A program made the position numbers and the translations under genes. Positions 1 through 10,638 of a DNA stretch of 38,318 nucleotides are shown one piece after another; within the stretch, counting starts at the first letter, position 1; each line of letters starts with the position of its first letter. The DNA is taken from the NCBI GenBank assembly GCA_963575745.1, contig CAUYUJ010000204.1:78575-116892 (forward strand), read 5' to 3'. This stretch comes from Prorocentrum cordatum (taxonomy: Eukaryota > Sar > Dinophyceae > Prorocentrales > Prorocentraceae). The notes under the pieces were generated by a model, which was not told where the DNA came from, searched no databases, and saw only the letters and a list, made by a program, of their open reading frames with translations.

Positions 1-472
1 CAGCGAAACGTATGCAACATTCTTCTATGCAGGTGGCGTGACGAAAGTAATGACCAGAGGCTGACCTAGTTCAACACAATTCGATTCCAATCGGTCTAAG
101 CTGAACGGGTCAGAGTCTTTATTCATGTTCCACAGAAAGCTTGCTGCTGCTTCTCCATCCGCCACTCCTGCTTCTGCTCTGGCTGCCTGTCTCTAGACTG
201 CGACGAGCCCTCCTCTGTGTGGTGCCTTGCAGCAAGTTGCGCGCGCTTATTGTTAAGTCTTCCAGTCAAATCAAATATTGATGGGCGTCTGGCTCGACCC
301 CACGGCCAGTAGAAGCTGTAACCGACTCCAACGGGTCGCCATCCTCTGTGTACTTTCGGAAGCAGAGCGATTCATGCTGCCTGCGTGCGTGCAGTCGACA
401 ATGCGAGAGTCGCCCAGGGGGAGCAGGGATGGGAGGTTGAGGTTGGGCTGGAGGGAGAGGAGGGAGACGAAT
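1..472. other. Unassigned left edge
   Basis: I recognise no gene, RNA or repeat here. Composition is mixed and less GC-rich than most of the window. The overlapping frames that begin here run into the TCC tract and owe their length to it. Confidence 0.5.
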
Positions 473-960
473 CCTCCTCCTCCTCCTCCTCTTCCTCCTT
501 TTCCCCCTTCCCCCTGCCCCCACCTCCTCGTCATTCCCTCCAAACTCCTCCTCCTTCTCCTCCTGCTCCTCCTCCTCCTCCTCCTCCTCCTCACTCTCCT
601 CCTCCTCCTCCTCCTCCTTCTCCTCCTCCTCCCTCCCCTCCTCCTCCCCCTCCTCCTCCTCCTCCTCCCCCTCCTCCTCCTCCTCCTCCTCCTCCTCCTC
701 CTCCTCTCCTCCTCCCTCCTCCTCCTCCTCCTCCTCCACCTCCTCCTCCCTCCTCCTCCCTCCTCCTCCCTCCTCCTCCTCCTCCTCCTCTCCTCCTCCT
801 CCTCCTCCCTCCTCCTCCGCCCCCTCTCCTCCTCCCCTCAGTTCCTCCTCCCCCTCCTCCTCCCTCCTCCCCCCTCCTCCGCCTCCTCCTCCTCCACCTC
901 CTCCTCCTCCTCCTCGTCCTCCTCCTCCTCCTCGTCCTCCTTCTCCTCCTCCTCCTCCTA
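473..960. repeat. (TCC)n microsatellite, about 490 bp
   Basis: Nearly uninterrupted TCC/CTC triplets with CCC and CTT variants. The tract gives poly-Pro, poly-Ser, poly-Leu and, on the other strand, poly-Glu/Gly frames of up to 265 codons. These are artefacts of the triplet period and not genes. Confidence 0.95.
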
Positions 961-1205
961 GGCTCCTGGCAGCATTGCCAGACAGGCGCCTCCTAATTCC
1001 CATCTGGGTCCGCCCTCGTGGCGACGAGGCGGGGCGTTCTCCCTCCCTTTTGGCAACATTCACCGTTACATATCAGTTGATAGCTGCCCAGAGCCAGCGC
1101 GCTGGTCCGTGACTACAGCTGGCCGCGGCTGGTCCAACGGCGAAGAGTGCTCGCCGAGAACCAGGTTGGCATCGACAACGAGGGAAGGGAACTACGGACC
1201 GACTT

Positions 1206-2740
1206 TTGGTTCGCCTGTCATCACGAGACGTCTTTCTCGCTCGGCAGCGGTTACAAAGTCATGATTCGTTCAATATGTCAGAGTTGCCCTGGCTGTGCAT
1301 TGCGTGTGGTGTCTCCAACTTTCCTCAAAGGACTACGTGTCGAGCGTGCGACACGGTGAGGCAGGATATTGGAGTAAACACACGTGCTCGACATGGTCGA
1401 CTCACAGGAGGCAAAGCTCGCAGCACGGGTGCGACGAGTGCTGGAGAGTCTCCTGCCCGATTCGATCGAGTTCCGCCTCCTCCACAGCCTTAGCAGCCCA
1501 TATTGCGACAGCCGATGAGAGACGCTGCTCAGGCTCACGGGGAAGATGCGGGTCGAGCAGCGCCACGGCATCATGGCAGGAGGAGTTCTCGGGCTCGCAC
1601 GAGGTCGCCGTCGGTCACGTTTGCCGACGAAGCAGAGTCCGAGCACGAAGGTGTCAACAACAATCATGTCAAGAGCCTCGGCATCATTCCTGCGCTGCCG
1701 TCGGAGGCCAGGATGCACGACAATTTTCTTGGAGAGTTGCATCAAGATGCGTCGGAGGCAGAGCGTCGAGAATATATTTCAGATTGCAGGAATCAGCTGA
1801 GGAGTCTCGCGGGGACCATTCGTCTTCGAGAGAGATCTGGCGGGATGGCACACGAAGAGAAGAAGGTCATGGTACGCTGCAGTGCTCACGGCGATTCACC
1901 TTTGCCGGCCTTACAAACAGCAGCGCTCCCGTCAGGAGGATGCGTTGAAGCGTGCTGTTCAAAGGCAAGAGCTAGTCAGCAAGAAGATGGACGACGCGAA
2001 GGAGAGACTTGTCAAACTGGAGGCTCAATTTTCTTTCGCGGCGGAGTGGGTCCAGCGGCACCAGGTTGCGCCGGGCGAGATTTTGGCAGATGCTCCGTCT
2101 GGAGCAGACATGGAGGAAGACGACGATATCCCACCAGATGCAGATGGAGACCCGCCAAGAGTTCCTCTTCGTGTGGGTGTTCAGCCGCAGCAGGCCCAGT
2201 CACAGAGGGACTCGCACGGAGGTGATCCGCAACGTCGTCATCAAGTTCATGCACAACAAGTGCTACCAGGAGTGCTTCCCGACATGGCTGCCGTGCAAAG
2301 ACGGATTGCAGCGCTCACCACGTCGGCGTCTTCGTATCAGAGTCAGCTAGCCACAGTCCAAGGCAAGCACGACGCTCTGGTGATGGCGATGGCGCATGGT
2401 ACTGGACTGGTGCCCCCGCCAGATGCTCTACATGGAGTTGCTCAGCATGGTCATGGTCCGGTTCAATCTCAGGTCCCGAGCGTCGCAGTGGAGACCAGCC
2501 ATTCAGATGGTGCAGCTTTGACGTCGGCGGCTTCGAGCAGCACGTCGAGAACAATCAGTGAGAGCTTCAACGGCTCAGAGGTCTGCCGCGTCCCCAGAGA
2601 GCGGCCAGGCTCGCGAGAGTCGAGATCGCAGCCGGGATCGCCTGGGGATATCGACCAGAGTAGGCCCATACGACAGCGACGAAGATTTTGATCGAGCAAC
2701 TCGGGATGCTCGAGACAGGGCTGCGCGAGAAGGTGGGTAG
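1206..2740 (+). pseudogene. LINE ORF1-like protein with RanBP2 zinc finger and coiled coil (broken)
   Basis: An ATG at 1275 opens a short leader (MSELPWLC), then a RanBP2-type zinc finger at 1290-1349 fits W-x-C-x2-C-x3-N-x6-C-x2-C exactly. The frame ends near 1493. It resumes in a second frame (about 1503-1880) with an Arg/Ser-rich stretch and an acidic helix (ASEAERREYISDC), then in a third (about 1882-2690) with a strong coiled coil (SKKMDDAKERLVKLEAQF), an acidic patch and a Gln/His/Ser-rich tail. A fourth frame supplies PYDSDEDFD near 2670. RanBP2 fingers bind RNA or ubiquitin-type partners; RNA or RNP binding would suit an ORF1 role, which is inference. At least three frameshifts make it non-functional. 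Confidence 0.7.
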
Positions 2741-2809
2741 CATCCACCCCCGCTCCGATCGGCTTGCCAGACGATCGGGGTGACCAGTTTTTTTTTCAGG
2801 CGCTGTCAG

Positions 2810-3350
2810 GACAGGCTTCGTGCCTATGCCGTACATGGCCGGCTGTCTACTGCAGCAATGGGGTCTCCAGCATCATCAGAACTGGCGACCATTCCAGGAC
2901 TATCTCCTACTTTGCACTCTCGAGTTCTTCCAGGAACTTACTCCCTGGAGTTTGGATTTGAGAGATGCTTCCAGAATCGATGTGTACACTGATGGAAGTA
3001 GGGGTACATCTTCTATCCCTCCTGCATGGGCTCTCTGTGCTATGGTTGTCTCTCGTGAGGGTGCTTCGCATTTTCTGATGAGTCTGGCTAGCGCGTTTGA
3101 GCGTGACAGGTCTTCTGTAGCGCCCACGCCGTTGAGCATGGTCTCTGAAGCACTTGCATTTATTTGGGCCATGGCCTGGGCCATGCAGTCACAGTTTCGA
3201 GGTGTGTTATTTCAATTTCACATGGACAAGGTTGTTGTAATGTATGGTGCACATTGCAAATGGGATATACCACGCGTTTCGCGCATGTACATGATCACGC
3301 ACGACATCTTCTAAATGAGTACGTTGATTCTTTAGCTACGCTGGCTGGCC
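2810..3350 (+). pseudogene. RNase H-like domain of the LINE
   Basis: The main frame (2820-3314) contains IDVYTDGS with the first catalytic Asp at 2991-2993, a following strand (AWALCAMVV), the helix SEALAFIWAMAWA carrying the Glu position, and FHMDKVV at the third acidic position. A shift near 3310 moves to another frame that supplies HLLNEYVDSLATLA, the usual C-terminal H-x-G..NE..D.LA signature of RNase H. Such domains cut RNA in RNA:DNA hybrids. It lies upstream of the endonuclease and RT, whereas in most LINEs with RNase H it follows the RT. At least one frameshift is present. Substrate and activity are inferred from the family only. Confidence 0.7.
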
Positions 3351-3375
3351 TGAGTATCGTCAAAGGTCCGGAGGA

Positions 3376-4470
3376 GTGCCCCATGGAGCCCCGTATTTTC
3401 AGGGTCCTCTCTCGTCTAAGTGGGCATGGCTAGAGTTGCTTCAGGGTGACTTGCGCGCCCAATATCCTGAATGGAAGAATGGGAGTCTTATGATTTGGGA
3501 TCCTGATGGGGAGTCTGCGTGCCCTCCGCTTGTTGCCTATGTGGGTAATGCACCAGATGTTTTTCCGCATCGTGAGCACTGCCAGGATGTGGAGAGCACT
3601 CCTTGCCTGCAAATGTGTATGGCTTTCGCCGACGTCCCCACCCTGCAGAATACTTCGAAAGGAAAACGGATGGTTGGAGCTTTTATTTCAGGACGTCCAA
3701 GGTTGCTCGCTGAGCAGTTCATACTCCAAGGGCTTGGTGTTGTTGGAACTGCAGAGACCAGGGTGCCGCTTCCAGGGTGGGCCAACATAGGCTCCTATCT
3801 TGTATTGCATGGGCCTCGGCATGAGTCAGGTTCGCATGGGTGCTCTCTCTGGTTGCGTCGTGGGATGCAGCTTGTTCCAGGAAGGCCCTACACGGTGATT
3901 TCTTGACAGAGACTTACAGTGGTTGAGGCTATCCCGACGTTGCTCATAGTGAATTTGGCAGTTGCATCGCTCAGCGTTATTTTTTGCGTGGCGCATGCTC
4001 CCCACTCGGGGCACTCGGCTTCTGATATCCAAACTTGGTGGAAGTCAGCTACATGTTCTGTCCGCAAAGCTGCTGATAAGGCAGACTTTTTTTTTGCTCC
4101 TGGGTGCCGGCGCCACATTGGGAACGACGGTCTCTACGTCTCTTGGATCTGTGGGTGCTGCGTTTGAGAATTTTTGTGGTTCGTGTTTCCACCAGTTTCT
4201 TCGCGCTCTCAAGCTCTGCGTTCCGTGTGCGTTCCTGGGACCTGCGTTTGGGCATGAGACGTGGGTGCCTCCTGGAGCGTTGTTCCCAACTAGGCGTATT
4301 GACTATGTGGCTGTACCTACTTGCTGCTTACCTCATGTATCTGGGTCTAGAGTCAATCATGATATTGAGTTGTTTGTTTCCAAAGCCAGATCATCCTCGT
4401 GTCCAGCTTGCGATTCGACTTCCTGTTCCTCAGATACGATCATCCAAGGCACTATTTACCAATAGACCCC
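3376..4470 (+). pseudogene. AP-type endonuclease (EEP family) of the LINE (broken)
   Basis: Three frames together make an endonuclease/exonuclease/phosphatase domain, which in LINEs nicks the target DNA. Frame one (to 3906) has GKRMVGAFISGRPRLLAEQF, then GLGVVGTAETRV (the Q-E-T-R strand with its metal-binding Glu) and GCSLWLRR. Frame two (3919-4080) has VAHAPHSG at 3988-4011. Frame three (to about 4465) has the GDFNA-like strand decayed to GAGATLG, then HETWVPPG, RIDYVAVP near 4291-4317 and NHDIELF at the terminal DH position. The motif order is right for EEP. Frameshifts near 3906 and 4075 and the lost GDFNA core make it inactive. Confidence 0.75.
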
Positions 4471-4554
4471 CTCTGGACCCTGAGTGCATCCGGGATCCTG
4501 GCCGCATTGCGAGTTTTTACCAGCATATGATGGCCTTCCCGACACCGCCGTGGC

Positions 4555-7000
4555 ATGTACCTCCTACTGAGCACTGCGCTTTGGTCTCTGCATTGCTTTG
4601 TCAACCAGGATGGTCGCGAGACTGAATCGTCTAGCTGTGTCAAGGAGGCAGTGCGAACTGTGCGCACTCACCGCCGCGCCTTGCGACAGATTCGCGTCTC
4701 TGTTGCGAGGCTCTGGCTTGGTGTAGTGTTCAAAGCCTGGCATGCTGTCAAGACGCATGGGCCACGCAGTTTTGAAGAAGATGAGCTACCCGAGCAGCAC
4801 TTGGCTTTGCTGGCTTCTGCAGGTCGGGTGTAACAGCAGGCCCGTGACAGTATGCAGGCGTTGCTTGGTGTCTTATTTGCTTCGAGTGGTAAATGGGAGC
4901 GTCGTGTACTTGGGAAACCTGTCTTGAGATATCGTTGGTATTCGTTTCTTGGGGATCTTCGAGCTGCTATTGGAGGTCTTACTGGGCCTAAGTCATGGTC
5001 GGGGCTGGCGCTTTTGTGCCGAATGCTGCATCTAAGGGTTCAGGCGTTTCAATACCCATTGCTGGGTCCTTTAAATCGGGCGGCGCACTCAAGGTCCAGG
5101 GCCGGGGTGGATGAGAAACTCAATGAAGTTGCACAGTCCATTGGGGATCTCTGGTCTGCTAGGGAGTTTTGGGGCGCTTTCGCAGCTCTGTGTCGTCTAG
5201 GGGCTGCAGGCAAAAAGCATCGTCAAGCTAAGGTACTGCCAGCAGTTCAGGGGCCCGATGGACACCTCGTGGCATCTGTCCAGGAGGCTAACGAGCTTTG
5301 GCTTGAACACTTCGCTGCGCAGGAAATGGCCGCCAAGATCGAGCCGGCTACTTTCCTGAGTATTTTTCAAGATCGGTGTGTACCTGCAGATGTGGTCTCT
5401 CGCAAGCATGCTTGTGTACCTACATTGCAGGATGTCCATAGAGAGTTGCGGCTGACTAGAAGCAGCGTAGGTGGTGCTGATGGCCTGCATGGCAAGTTTG
5501 TGCTTGCTTGTGCTGATTCATTGGCTGTCGCCTCCTACCCGCCCATCGTGAAAACAGCTCTATTGATATCAGAGCCGCTACAATGGAAAGGTGGAGACTT
5601 GTCCCGTATTCAAAAAGCCAGTTTTTCTGCGTATACTCCTAGCGCTTTTAGATCTATACTGGTAGCTTCACATGTTGGCAAAACATACCATGCATGTCTG
5701 AGAAGAAGGCTTATCCCGGCGATGCAGTCTGCTGTAAGCTCTCATCAGGTTTTTGAGTGCCTGGGCGAGGCACGCAGCTGGCGCTTCTTGCCACGCGTGT
5801 GCTGCAGAGAGATGCGCAAGCTGCTGGTCTCTGTCGGTGCTTTCTTTTTGTTGATGTCATGAGTGCATACTACATGATTATCAGAGAATTGCTTATTAAG
5901 ACAGATGTTTCCCCATAATCGCTCACATCGTTATTGGAGCAAGCCGGCTTTCCTGCATCATACCTCTCGCTCCTGGTGCAGCGCTTGCAAGAGCTGCCTT
6001 CGTTGCACACGCAGGATGTGGATGATCATTACAAGGCTATGGTGGAGGTGGCTTGTAGGTTTGGCTGGTTTCAGTTTCCAGGAGCTACGCGTATTGCGGT
6101 TACGTTTAGAGGGACCAGACCAGGGACCCCTTTTGGTGGCGCCCTGTTTCTGTTCATCACAGCAGAAGTCACAAACAACATAGCTAGAGAGCTCAAGGAT
6201 ATTGGGCTAACCTTTTCATTTGCTGTGTCATCTGACACTATTTTTGACGACAGTCTAGCAGCTGGCGCAGAGGCTATGTTTCCTGGTATGGTGTATGCAG
6301 ATGACTCGCTGTATGCATTGCTTGCGCCTCTTCCAGTGATTGAGGAGGGTCTGGAAGACTTCTGCAGAATTGCCGTTAACTCAGATGCGTGTGTGGGCTT
6401 GGTGCCTCACTTGAAGATTGGAAACCGTAGTTGATGTTAAAGTTGACTGGCCCTGGGTCCGCCAAGTTTCGGCGCCGCGTTTTTCACTCCCTGGGGATGG
6501 TATACCCTGTGAGGTCCATGTTTGTCGGTGGGGGCATACATGTTGTTCGCACAGCTTTACACCTAGGCTCTGTTGTTACGGACCGTGCATTATTGGGTCC
6601 TGAACTGGTACGCCGAGAAGCTGAATCACGCGTACAGCTGTCTGCGCTTAGCAAGGCTTTCGAGAGGGCCACCAACGCATCTATTATACGTAAGTTGACT
6701 TTTACGGATTCCCTTGTCATGAATTTTGCGCTGTATGGAGCAGGTACATTGTATAATATGTTTAGCAGTGACATGAATCGAGTTCGTTCTCAATACGTAC
6801 GAAGCTATAGGTGTGTGTTGAGATTGCCGTGCTTCGAGGCTGGAGGCCCTACGGATGAAGACGTCATGTCTGCTGCACTAAGGCCTGTGGTGTCTGTGGT
6901 GCTACGGGCTGCTCGGCTTCGATTATTCGGGCAGGTCTTGGCAGATCAACCTATCCCTCTTCTGGCACTACTACATGCTGAGCACGTTTAGGCTAACATA
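4555..7000 (+). pseudogene. LINE reverse transcriptase with linker and thumb (broken)
   Basis: Frame 4555-4833 is a basic helical linker. Frame 4852-5862 holds a long helical N-terminal region, then PLQWKGGDLSRIQKA and RSILVASHVGKTYHACLRR, the usual RT motifs before the palm. A one-base shift near 5840 is needed to read FVDVMSAYY, with palm Asp at 5853-5855. Frame 5934-6434 has TFRGTRPGTPFGGALF (6110-6150) and the catalytic YADD at 6294-6305. After another shift, 6431-6991 gives the thumb-like region (HSLGMVYPVRSMF, then FALYGAGTLYN and LRLFGQVLAD), typical of LINE RTs. All three catalytic Asp codons survive, but four or more frame breaks do not allow a product. No competing assignment seems likely. 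Confidence 0.88.
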
Positions 7001-7614
7001 ATGGCTAAACAGAACTCATGGTTGCATCAGATCCTGGAAGATTTTTCCTGGTTAAGATTGTCGCATCATGCTTTCCAGCGAATGCTCGTGCCATCTTCAG
7101 ACTTCGGGGCTTGGGTTCGGAGGGTTAACTCTTCCAGGGGTTCTTGGTTGCGTGCAGTTCGGGAGGTTACTAAGGCTGTCGTTGCTAAGGCGAGACGTGA
7201 TCTGCAAGAACCTCGATGGGAGAAGCGTCTCCCGAACATGATGAACCGTGAAGGCCTCCCGTCTGCCAGAGACGTGCCTCAGCCTGTTGCGCGGAAGAGT
7301 TTCAAGTGCCTTTTTTTGTGTTTTTTCTCTGTAAAATACCTTCCCTTGACGCCCACATTCGGGCTAATCATACTACTCTGTCAGGCATTGCTCGGAGGCG
7401 CGTTGCTGAGAATAAATGCCTTGCGTGTTTAAGAGTTTTTGAATCGAGAGCGCTGCTGGTCAGACGTGTCGCGACCTGGCGTGCGATTTGCATGGTGCTT
7501 CATGTTACGCAGGTCCCCCCTCGCACTCAAGAAGTGATGAAGGAGTTGGCAGAGAAGGAGAAGCAGGACAATACACTTGCCTTCAAGCGTGGATGCGATT
7601 CATCCAGCAGCTAG
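7001..7614 (+). pseudogene. Post-RT linker and C2H2-like zinc finger of the LINE
   Basis: Frame 7001-7310 is a basic helical stretch (SWLHQILEDFSWLRL, GSWLRAVREVTKAVV, RRDLQEPRWEKRLP). A shift within the T-rich run at 7310-7325 leads to frame 7306-7614, which reads DAHIRANHTT, then ENKCLACLRVFESRALLVRR. With the upstream FKC this looks like one or two C2H2/C2HC fingers of the F.C..C..S....DAHIRANH kind that many LINE C-termini use for nucleic-acid binding. The second histidine of the distal finger is not seen. The frame closes at a stop near 7612. The call is by pattern and position. Confidence 0.55.
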
Positions 7615-7779
7615 AGGCCTTAATGCAATGTATGCGCGTTCGCAGGCACAGCAGTTTTCGCATGCTGTTCTTCTGGATTTTACGGGCTGGTCCAGGAAGG
7701 CGCCGGATCAGATGAAGGCAGATGGCCCCCATGCCCCAGGATCGGTAGACGGTGCTCTTCTAGATTGGCCTTAGGATAG

Positions 7780-8575
7780 GAACGAGTATACAGGTAGGCT
7801 GGTATCTATAGTACATCGCAGACTGCTCCGCCGAGCTGTTTTTGTTGCTCATGTGTTTTGTGGCCAACGCCGTTTTCGGGACATTCAATGTGCTATAGAA
7901 ACGGCGTGAGAGCTCGTGCTACCTGAGGTTGAGATAGGTGTCCTGTCTATATATAACTTATTAGATTCTGATGTTGGAGACCTTAGTGAGCCGTCTACTG
8001 TTGAGCTTTGGGCGCCTCATATTAAGGCACGTAGAGTGGCTGTTTTAGGGGGGGGGGCCATGTGAAACATTCTCTGCGTCTCGGTGGAAAGATGGGGGCC
8101 CTCCTCCACTGAGGTCCTGGGACGCCCCATGGGGGCTGGCGGCTTTAACCCCCAGGCAGAGACTCCAAGTACAGGTCGCAAATGGTTTATATATGGCCAT
8201 TTTAGAACTACTGTGTGTTGCTGCATGTGTTGGTGGCGCAGGGTGGGTCGAACATCCAGCGTCACCCACCTGGGAGCCTAGAGCAGTCCCATCATGGTCC
8301 TTCCGCCCCACCAAGGCTCTTGCTTCTGCTCCAGCGTGTTCGTTGGTGTGAGTTTGGCCAGGGGGGTAGAGCACCGACAGGAATTCTGGCCGTCAGGATG
8401 CCTTCGCTAGCCACGCTTCTAACAACCACTCCAGGAGGAGGTAAGTGTAGCTACGGTCCAAGAGCCCGCGATGTGTCGTTGGGCAAAACGGCCGACGGCT
8501 CCTTCCGTGCCTCCAGAAAACAGGTGTACCCTTCAGCTCTGTGTGCTGTTATAGCGCAAGCCATGCTGGACACGG
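7780..8575 (+). pseudogene. Methyltransferase-like C-terminal domain of the LINE (broken)
   Basis: One frame from about 7795 reads FVAHVFCGQRRFRDIQ (motif I-like, 7840-7890), a stop, then GVLSIYNLLDSDVGDLS (motif II/III-like). A run of ten G at 8048-8057 breaks the frame; the next frame gives PCETFSASRW (8058-8087), GGPPPLRSWDAPWGL, and GWVEHPASP near 8243. Another shift near 8300 gives CEFGQGGRAPTGILAVRMPSL and YPSALCAVIA. PCxxxS followed by an E-H-P in place of ENV resembles motifs IV and VI of C5-cytosine methyltransferases, and the order fits. This is remote similarity read by eye. The domain may instead be a methyltransferase-derived fold without that activity. Two frame breaks and a stop make this copy inactive. 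Confidence 0.5.
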
Positions 8576-9110
8576 TTCTCCCGAATATTGGATTCTGTGA
8601 GGAGAATGACAGTGATCAGTGTGAGCTGCTCAGATTTTTTGTTTCCACGGCTTCCTTCGTTTCCGGGGCTCCGTGTATGGGCCCAGACGTTGCGGTTCCA
8701 AGATCCGAGAGGAAGCAGTCCACATATTCTAGGATTAGGTCGATTCGTGGTGCTGATAGGGACTTGAGCGATTCCCGTGATAATGATCTTGACAGTCATT
8801 CTGTTGCTATGTCATTTGCCAGGGAGCCCACGCCAGAGACCCCAGGGAACTTTCAAGAGATTCCCGACTTGCGTAATGTTCCCTCTGTTCCCCCTCCACC
8901 CTTTCCCCTCCCGTTACCAGAGGCCGTACTTGCAAGGATTGCGGCTAACAGGGCCGAAGCGGTGCGTCGGTGAGTCGACGCAAGAGACTTCCTATTTTAT
9001 CTTTAAGCCTGTTTGGGCCACCTCCCGAGCTGCCGCCACCGGCTGCAGTCCATGAGAAGGTCCAGGTAGATCTCCACAGGTGGTTCAGGACCGCCATCGC
9101 AGGAGGCGCA
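8576..9110 (+). pseudogene. C-terminal tail of the LINE protein
   Basis: The frame that ends at 8973 continues from the methyltransferase-like domain: a helical stretch, an acidic Ser/Asp-rich segment (GADRDLSDSRDND), a Pro-rich linker (PPPPFPLPLP) and a basic helix (ARIAANRAEAVRR). A second frame past the stop reads RLPILSLSLFGPPPELPPP, then a short helix to a stop near 9114. The R-I-x-x-N-R-x-x-A helix is a shape seen in several DNA-repair and helicase tails, but I would not assign a function from it. Probably the natural C-terminus of the element. Confidence 0.45.
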
Positions 9111-9389
9111 GGCTAGCTTCTTTGTTGTCTTTGTTGTTGTTTGTATTGGTATGGTGGGACGGATGGATGATGTTATGATGTGTAGTTGTGGGGGGGGATG
9201 TACGTGCTTGTGCAGTGTTAGGCTTCTCTCGTGCTGAGTCAAGTCGGCACTCGGATTCCATATCTAGAGTCGGATGCCGAACCAATTATTTGTGTAGCCC
9301 TTCTAAGGGCTACCTCTGGTCTGCAAGTTAATCAAGTCTTGCATGCCCCCGGCAGTGCCGTCCTGAATGACGGTCTTTCGCGGATCCCC
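9111..9389. other. Possible LINE 3' trailer
   Basis: A T/G-rich stretch (TTGTTGTCTTTGTTGTTG type) follows the last coding remnant, then mixed sequence. No poly-A tail or clear end. No gene seen. Confidence 0.35.
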
Positions 9390-9424
9390 GAGTTCCGAGT
9401 TCCGAGTTCCGAGTTCCGAGTTCC
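9390..9424. repeat. (GAGTTCC)5 heptamer array
   Basis: Five perfect tandem copies of GAGTTCC, directly followed by a (TCC)n tract. The TCC at the end of each unit suggests that the trinucleotide tract grew out of the heptamer array or the reverse. Confidence 0.95.
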
Positions 9425-9600
9425 TCCTCCTCCTCCTCCTCCTCCTCCCCCTCCTCCTCCTCCTCCTCCTCCTCCTCCTCCTCCTCCTCCTCCTCCTCCT
9501 CCTCCTCCTCCTCCCTCCTTCTCCCCCTCCTCCTCCTCCTCCTCCTCCTCCTCCTCCTCCTCCTCCTCCTCCTCCTCCTCGTCCTGGTCCTGGTCCTCCC
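9425..9600. repeat. (TCC)n microsatellite
   Basis: About 175 bp of TCC triplets with a few CTT and CCC variants, ending in GTCCTG units. It creates spurious poly-Pro/Ser/Glu frames. Confidence 0.95.
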
Positions 9601-10351
9601 CCTCCCTCTTGTCCGTTCCGGGCTCCCCGCTGCGCGTTGGTGGGGGCCCCCAGAGGGAGGCCGGCGCTGCGACGGCAGGCATGGCCTTCGCTGTCGGCGG
9701 CGGGGCGCCGCGGCCGCCCGGCTTAGAGCCAGCCTTGCACGCCCAGAATCCCAGAGATCCGACGCTCCGCAACAAAGTTGAGCGGCGGGGTTTGGGTAAT
9801 TTTCGGCCTCCAGGGGCCCTCGACGGGCCTCGCGAGCGTCAAAAAACGATTCACGACGAAAAACCGGCCCTAGGGAAGTGGTCTGGACCCCCAGGGAACA
9901 CGCATCGACCAAATTGTTGACGCTTCGCGTATCCCCACCATTGCGCCGGTTCTGCCGTTAGACGGTCTTTCCCGTCTGGTCGCCAGGCTGGGTGTGCTGG
10001 CCATCGCGGGCTACTGCGGTTGGGTGCGGAAACCGAGGTCAGCGCCTCGAGCGGTTCAGCCGTCCGAGGGCCGCCTGCTTTGTTTTCCATGCTTTGCCCG
10101 CTTCCAGCCCGCCGGTAGGCGTGAGCTTGGCTCGGAGTCTGGCGCCGATCCGGCGACTCGCTCCGTAGCTTTGAAATAGTTCATTTTGTACTGTGCATGT
10201 GCATATGCAACCTGCGTGCAGGCGCGTCTCGGCTTGTCATCCTGGCTGCTGCGTTTGCTAATTCGCGGTGTGCCGCTGCCCCAGACACTGCCCTCGCCGC
10301 CAGACCGTTGTCGCGCGGCCGCAATCAAAAAAAAAAAATCCCCACCATTCG
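9600..10351. other. GC-rich DNA without a supported gene
   Basis: Frames here are open by base composition. A stretch near 9780-9920 reads KVERRGLG..RPPGALDGPRERQK and looks like an ordinary multicopy genomic repeat rather than a gene, but I cannot show a second copy in this window. Two copies of the short TATCCCCACCAT-type motif occur, near 9930 and 10338; see the repeat at 16160-16470. Confidence 0.4.
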
Positions 10352-10638
10352 CCGTTGGCAGTCCTATTTGTGACGAGGTTGCCCGTCTCCACTCTTGCGC
10401 TGACACGATGTTTCGACATTTGTGTTCGTCCACTTCACGGATGTCATCTCGTGGTGTTTGTCGGTTTCGTTCGTCTCTGACGTTGCCGTCGGACGGACTC
10501 ACACCGAGTGATCGACCTCTACGTGATTTTGGTCGCGACGCCGGGCCATTTTGGCTGCGTCTACTCGCTGGTGGCCACCGGGGTTCTCGGACGCCACCGG
10601 GAATGGGTCTACCGTCTCCTTTCGCCCTTCTGAGCTGC
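10352..10638 (+). repeat. Dispersed 285-bp repeat, copy 1
   Basis: Aligns by eye along its whole length with 13846-14132, in the same orientation. Shared blocks include GAGGTTGCCC, CACTCTTGCG, GACACGATG, CACTTCACGGATGTC, TCGTCTCTGACG, GACTCACACCGAG and GATCGACCTCT. Both copies end in TTCTGAG. No coding motif is recognisable; frames in the two copies are broken differently, so conservation at DNA level fits a transposable element or segmental repeat. Confidence 0.85.

Larger units (their letters stand above)
1140..9110 (+). mobile_element. Decayed LINE-type non-LTR retrotransposon
   Basis: About 8 kb of plus-strand coding remnant, read across many frameshifts: RanBP2 zinc-finger ORF1, RNase H-like domain, EEP endonuclease, reverse transcriptase, C2H2-like finger and methyltransferase-like C-terminus. 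LINEs copy themselves by target-primed reverse transcription with the EEP and RT. Every domain keeps its family motifs, yet no frame runs through more than one or two domains, so the copy is dead. It is less GC-rich than its neighbours. No poly-A tail, target-site duplication or 5' end could be fixed, so the borders are approximate. The domain content and the T-rich, wobble-tolerant codons match elements I know from dinoflagellate genomes. Confidence 0.85.

Noticed and set aside
266-1063. Glu/Gly-rich and Pro/Leu-rich frames over the first TCC tract
   Set aside because: Direct translation of the trinucleotide repeat.
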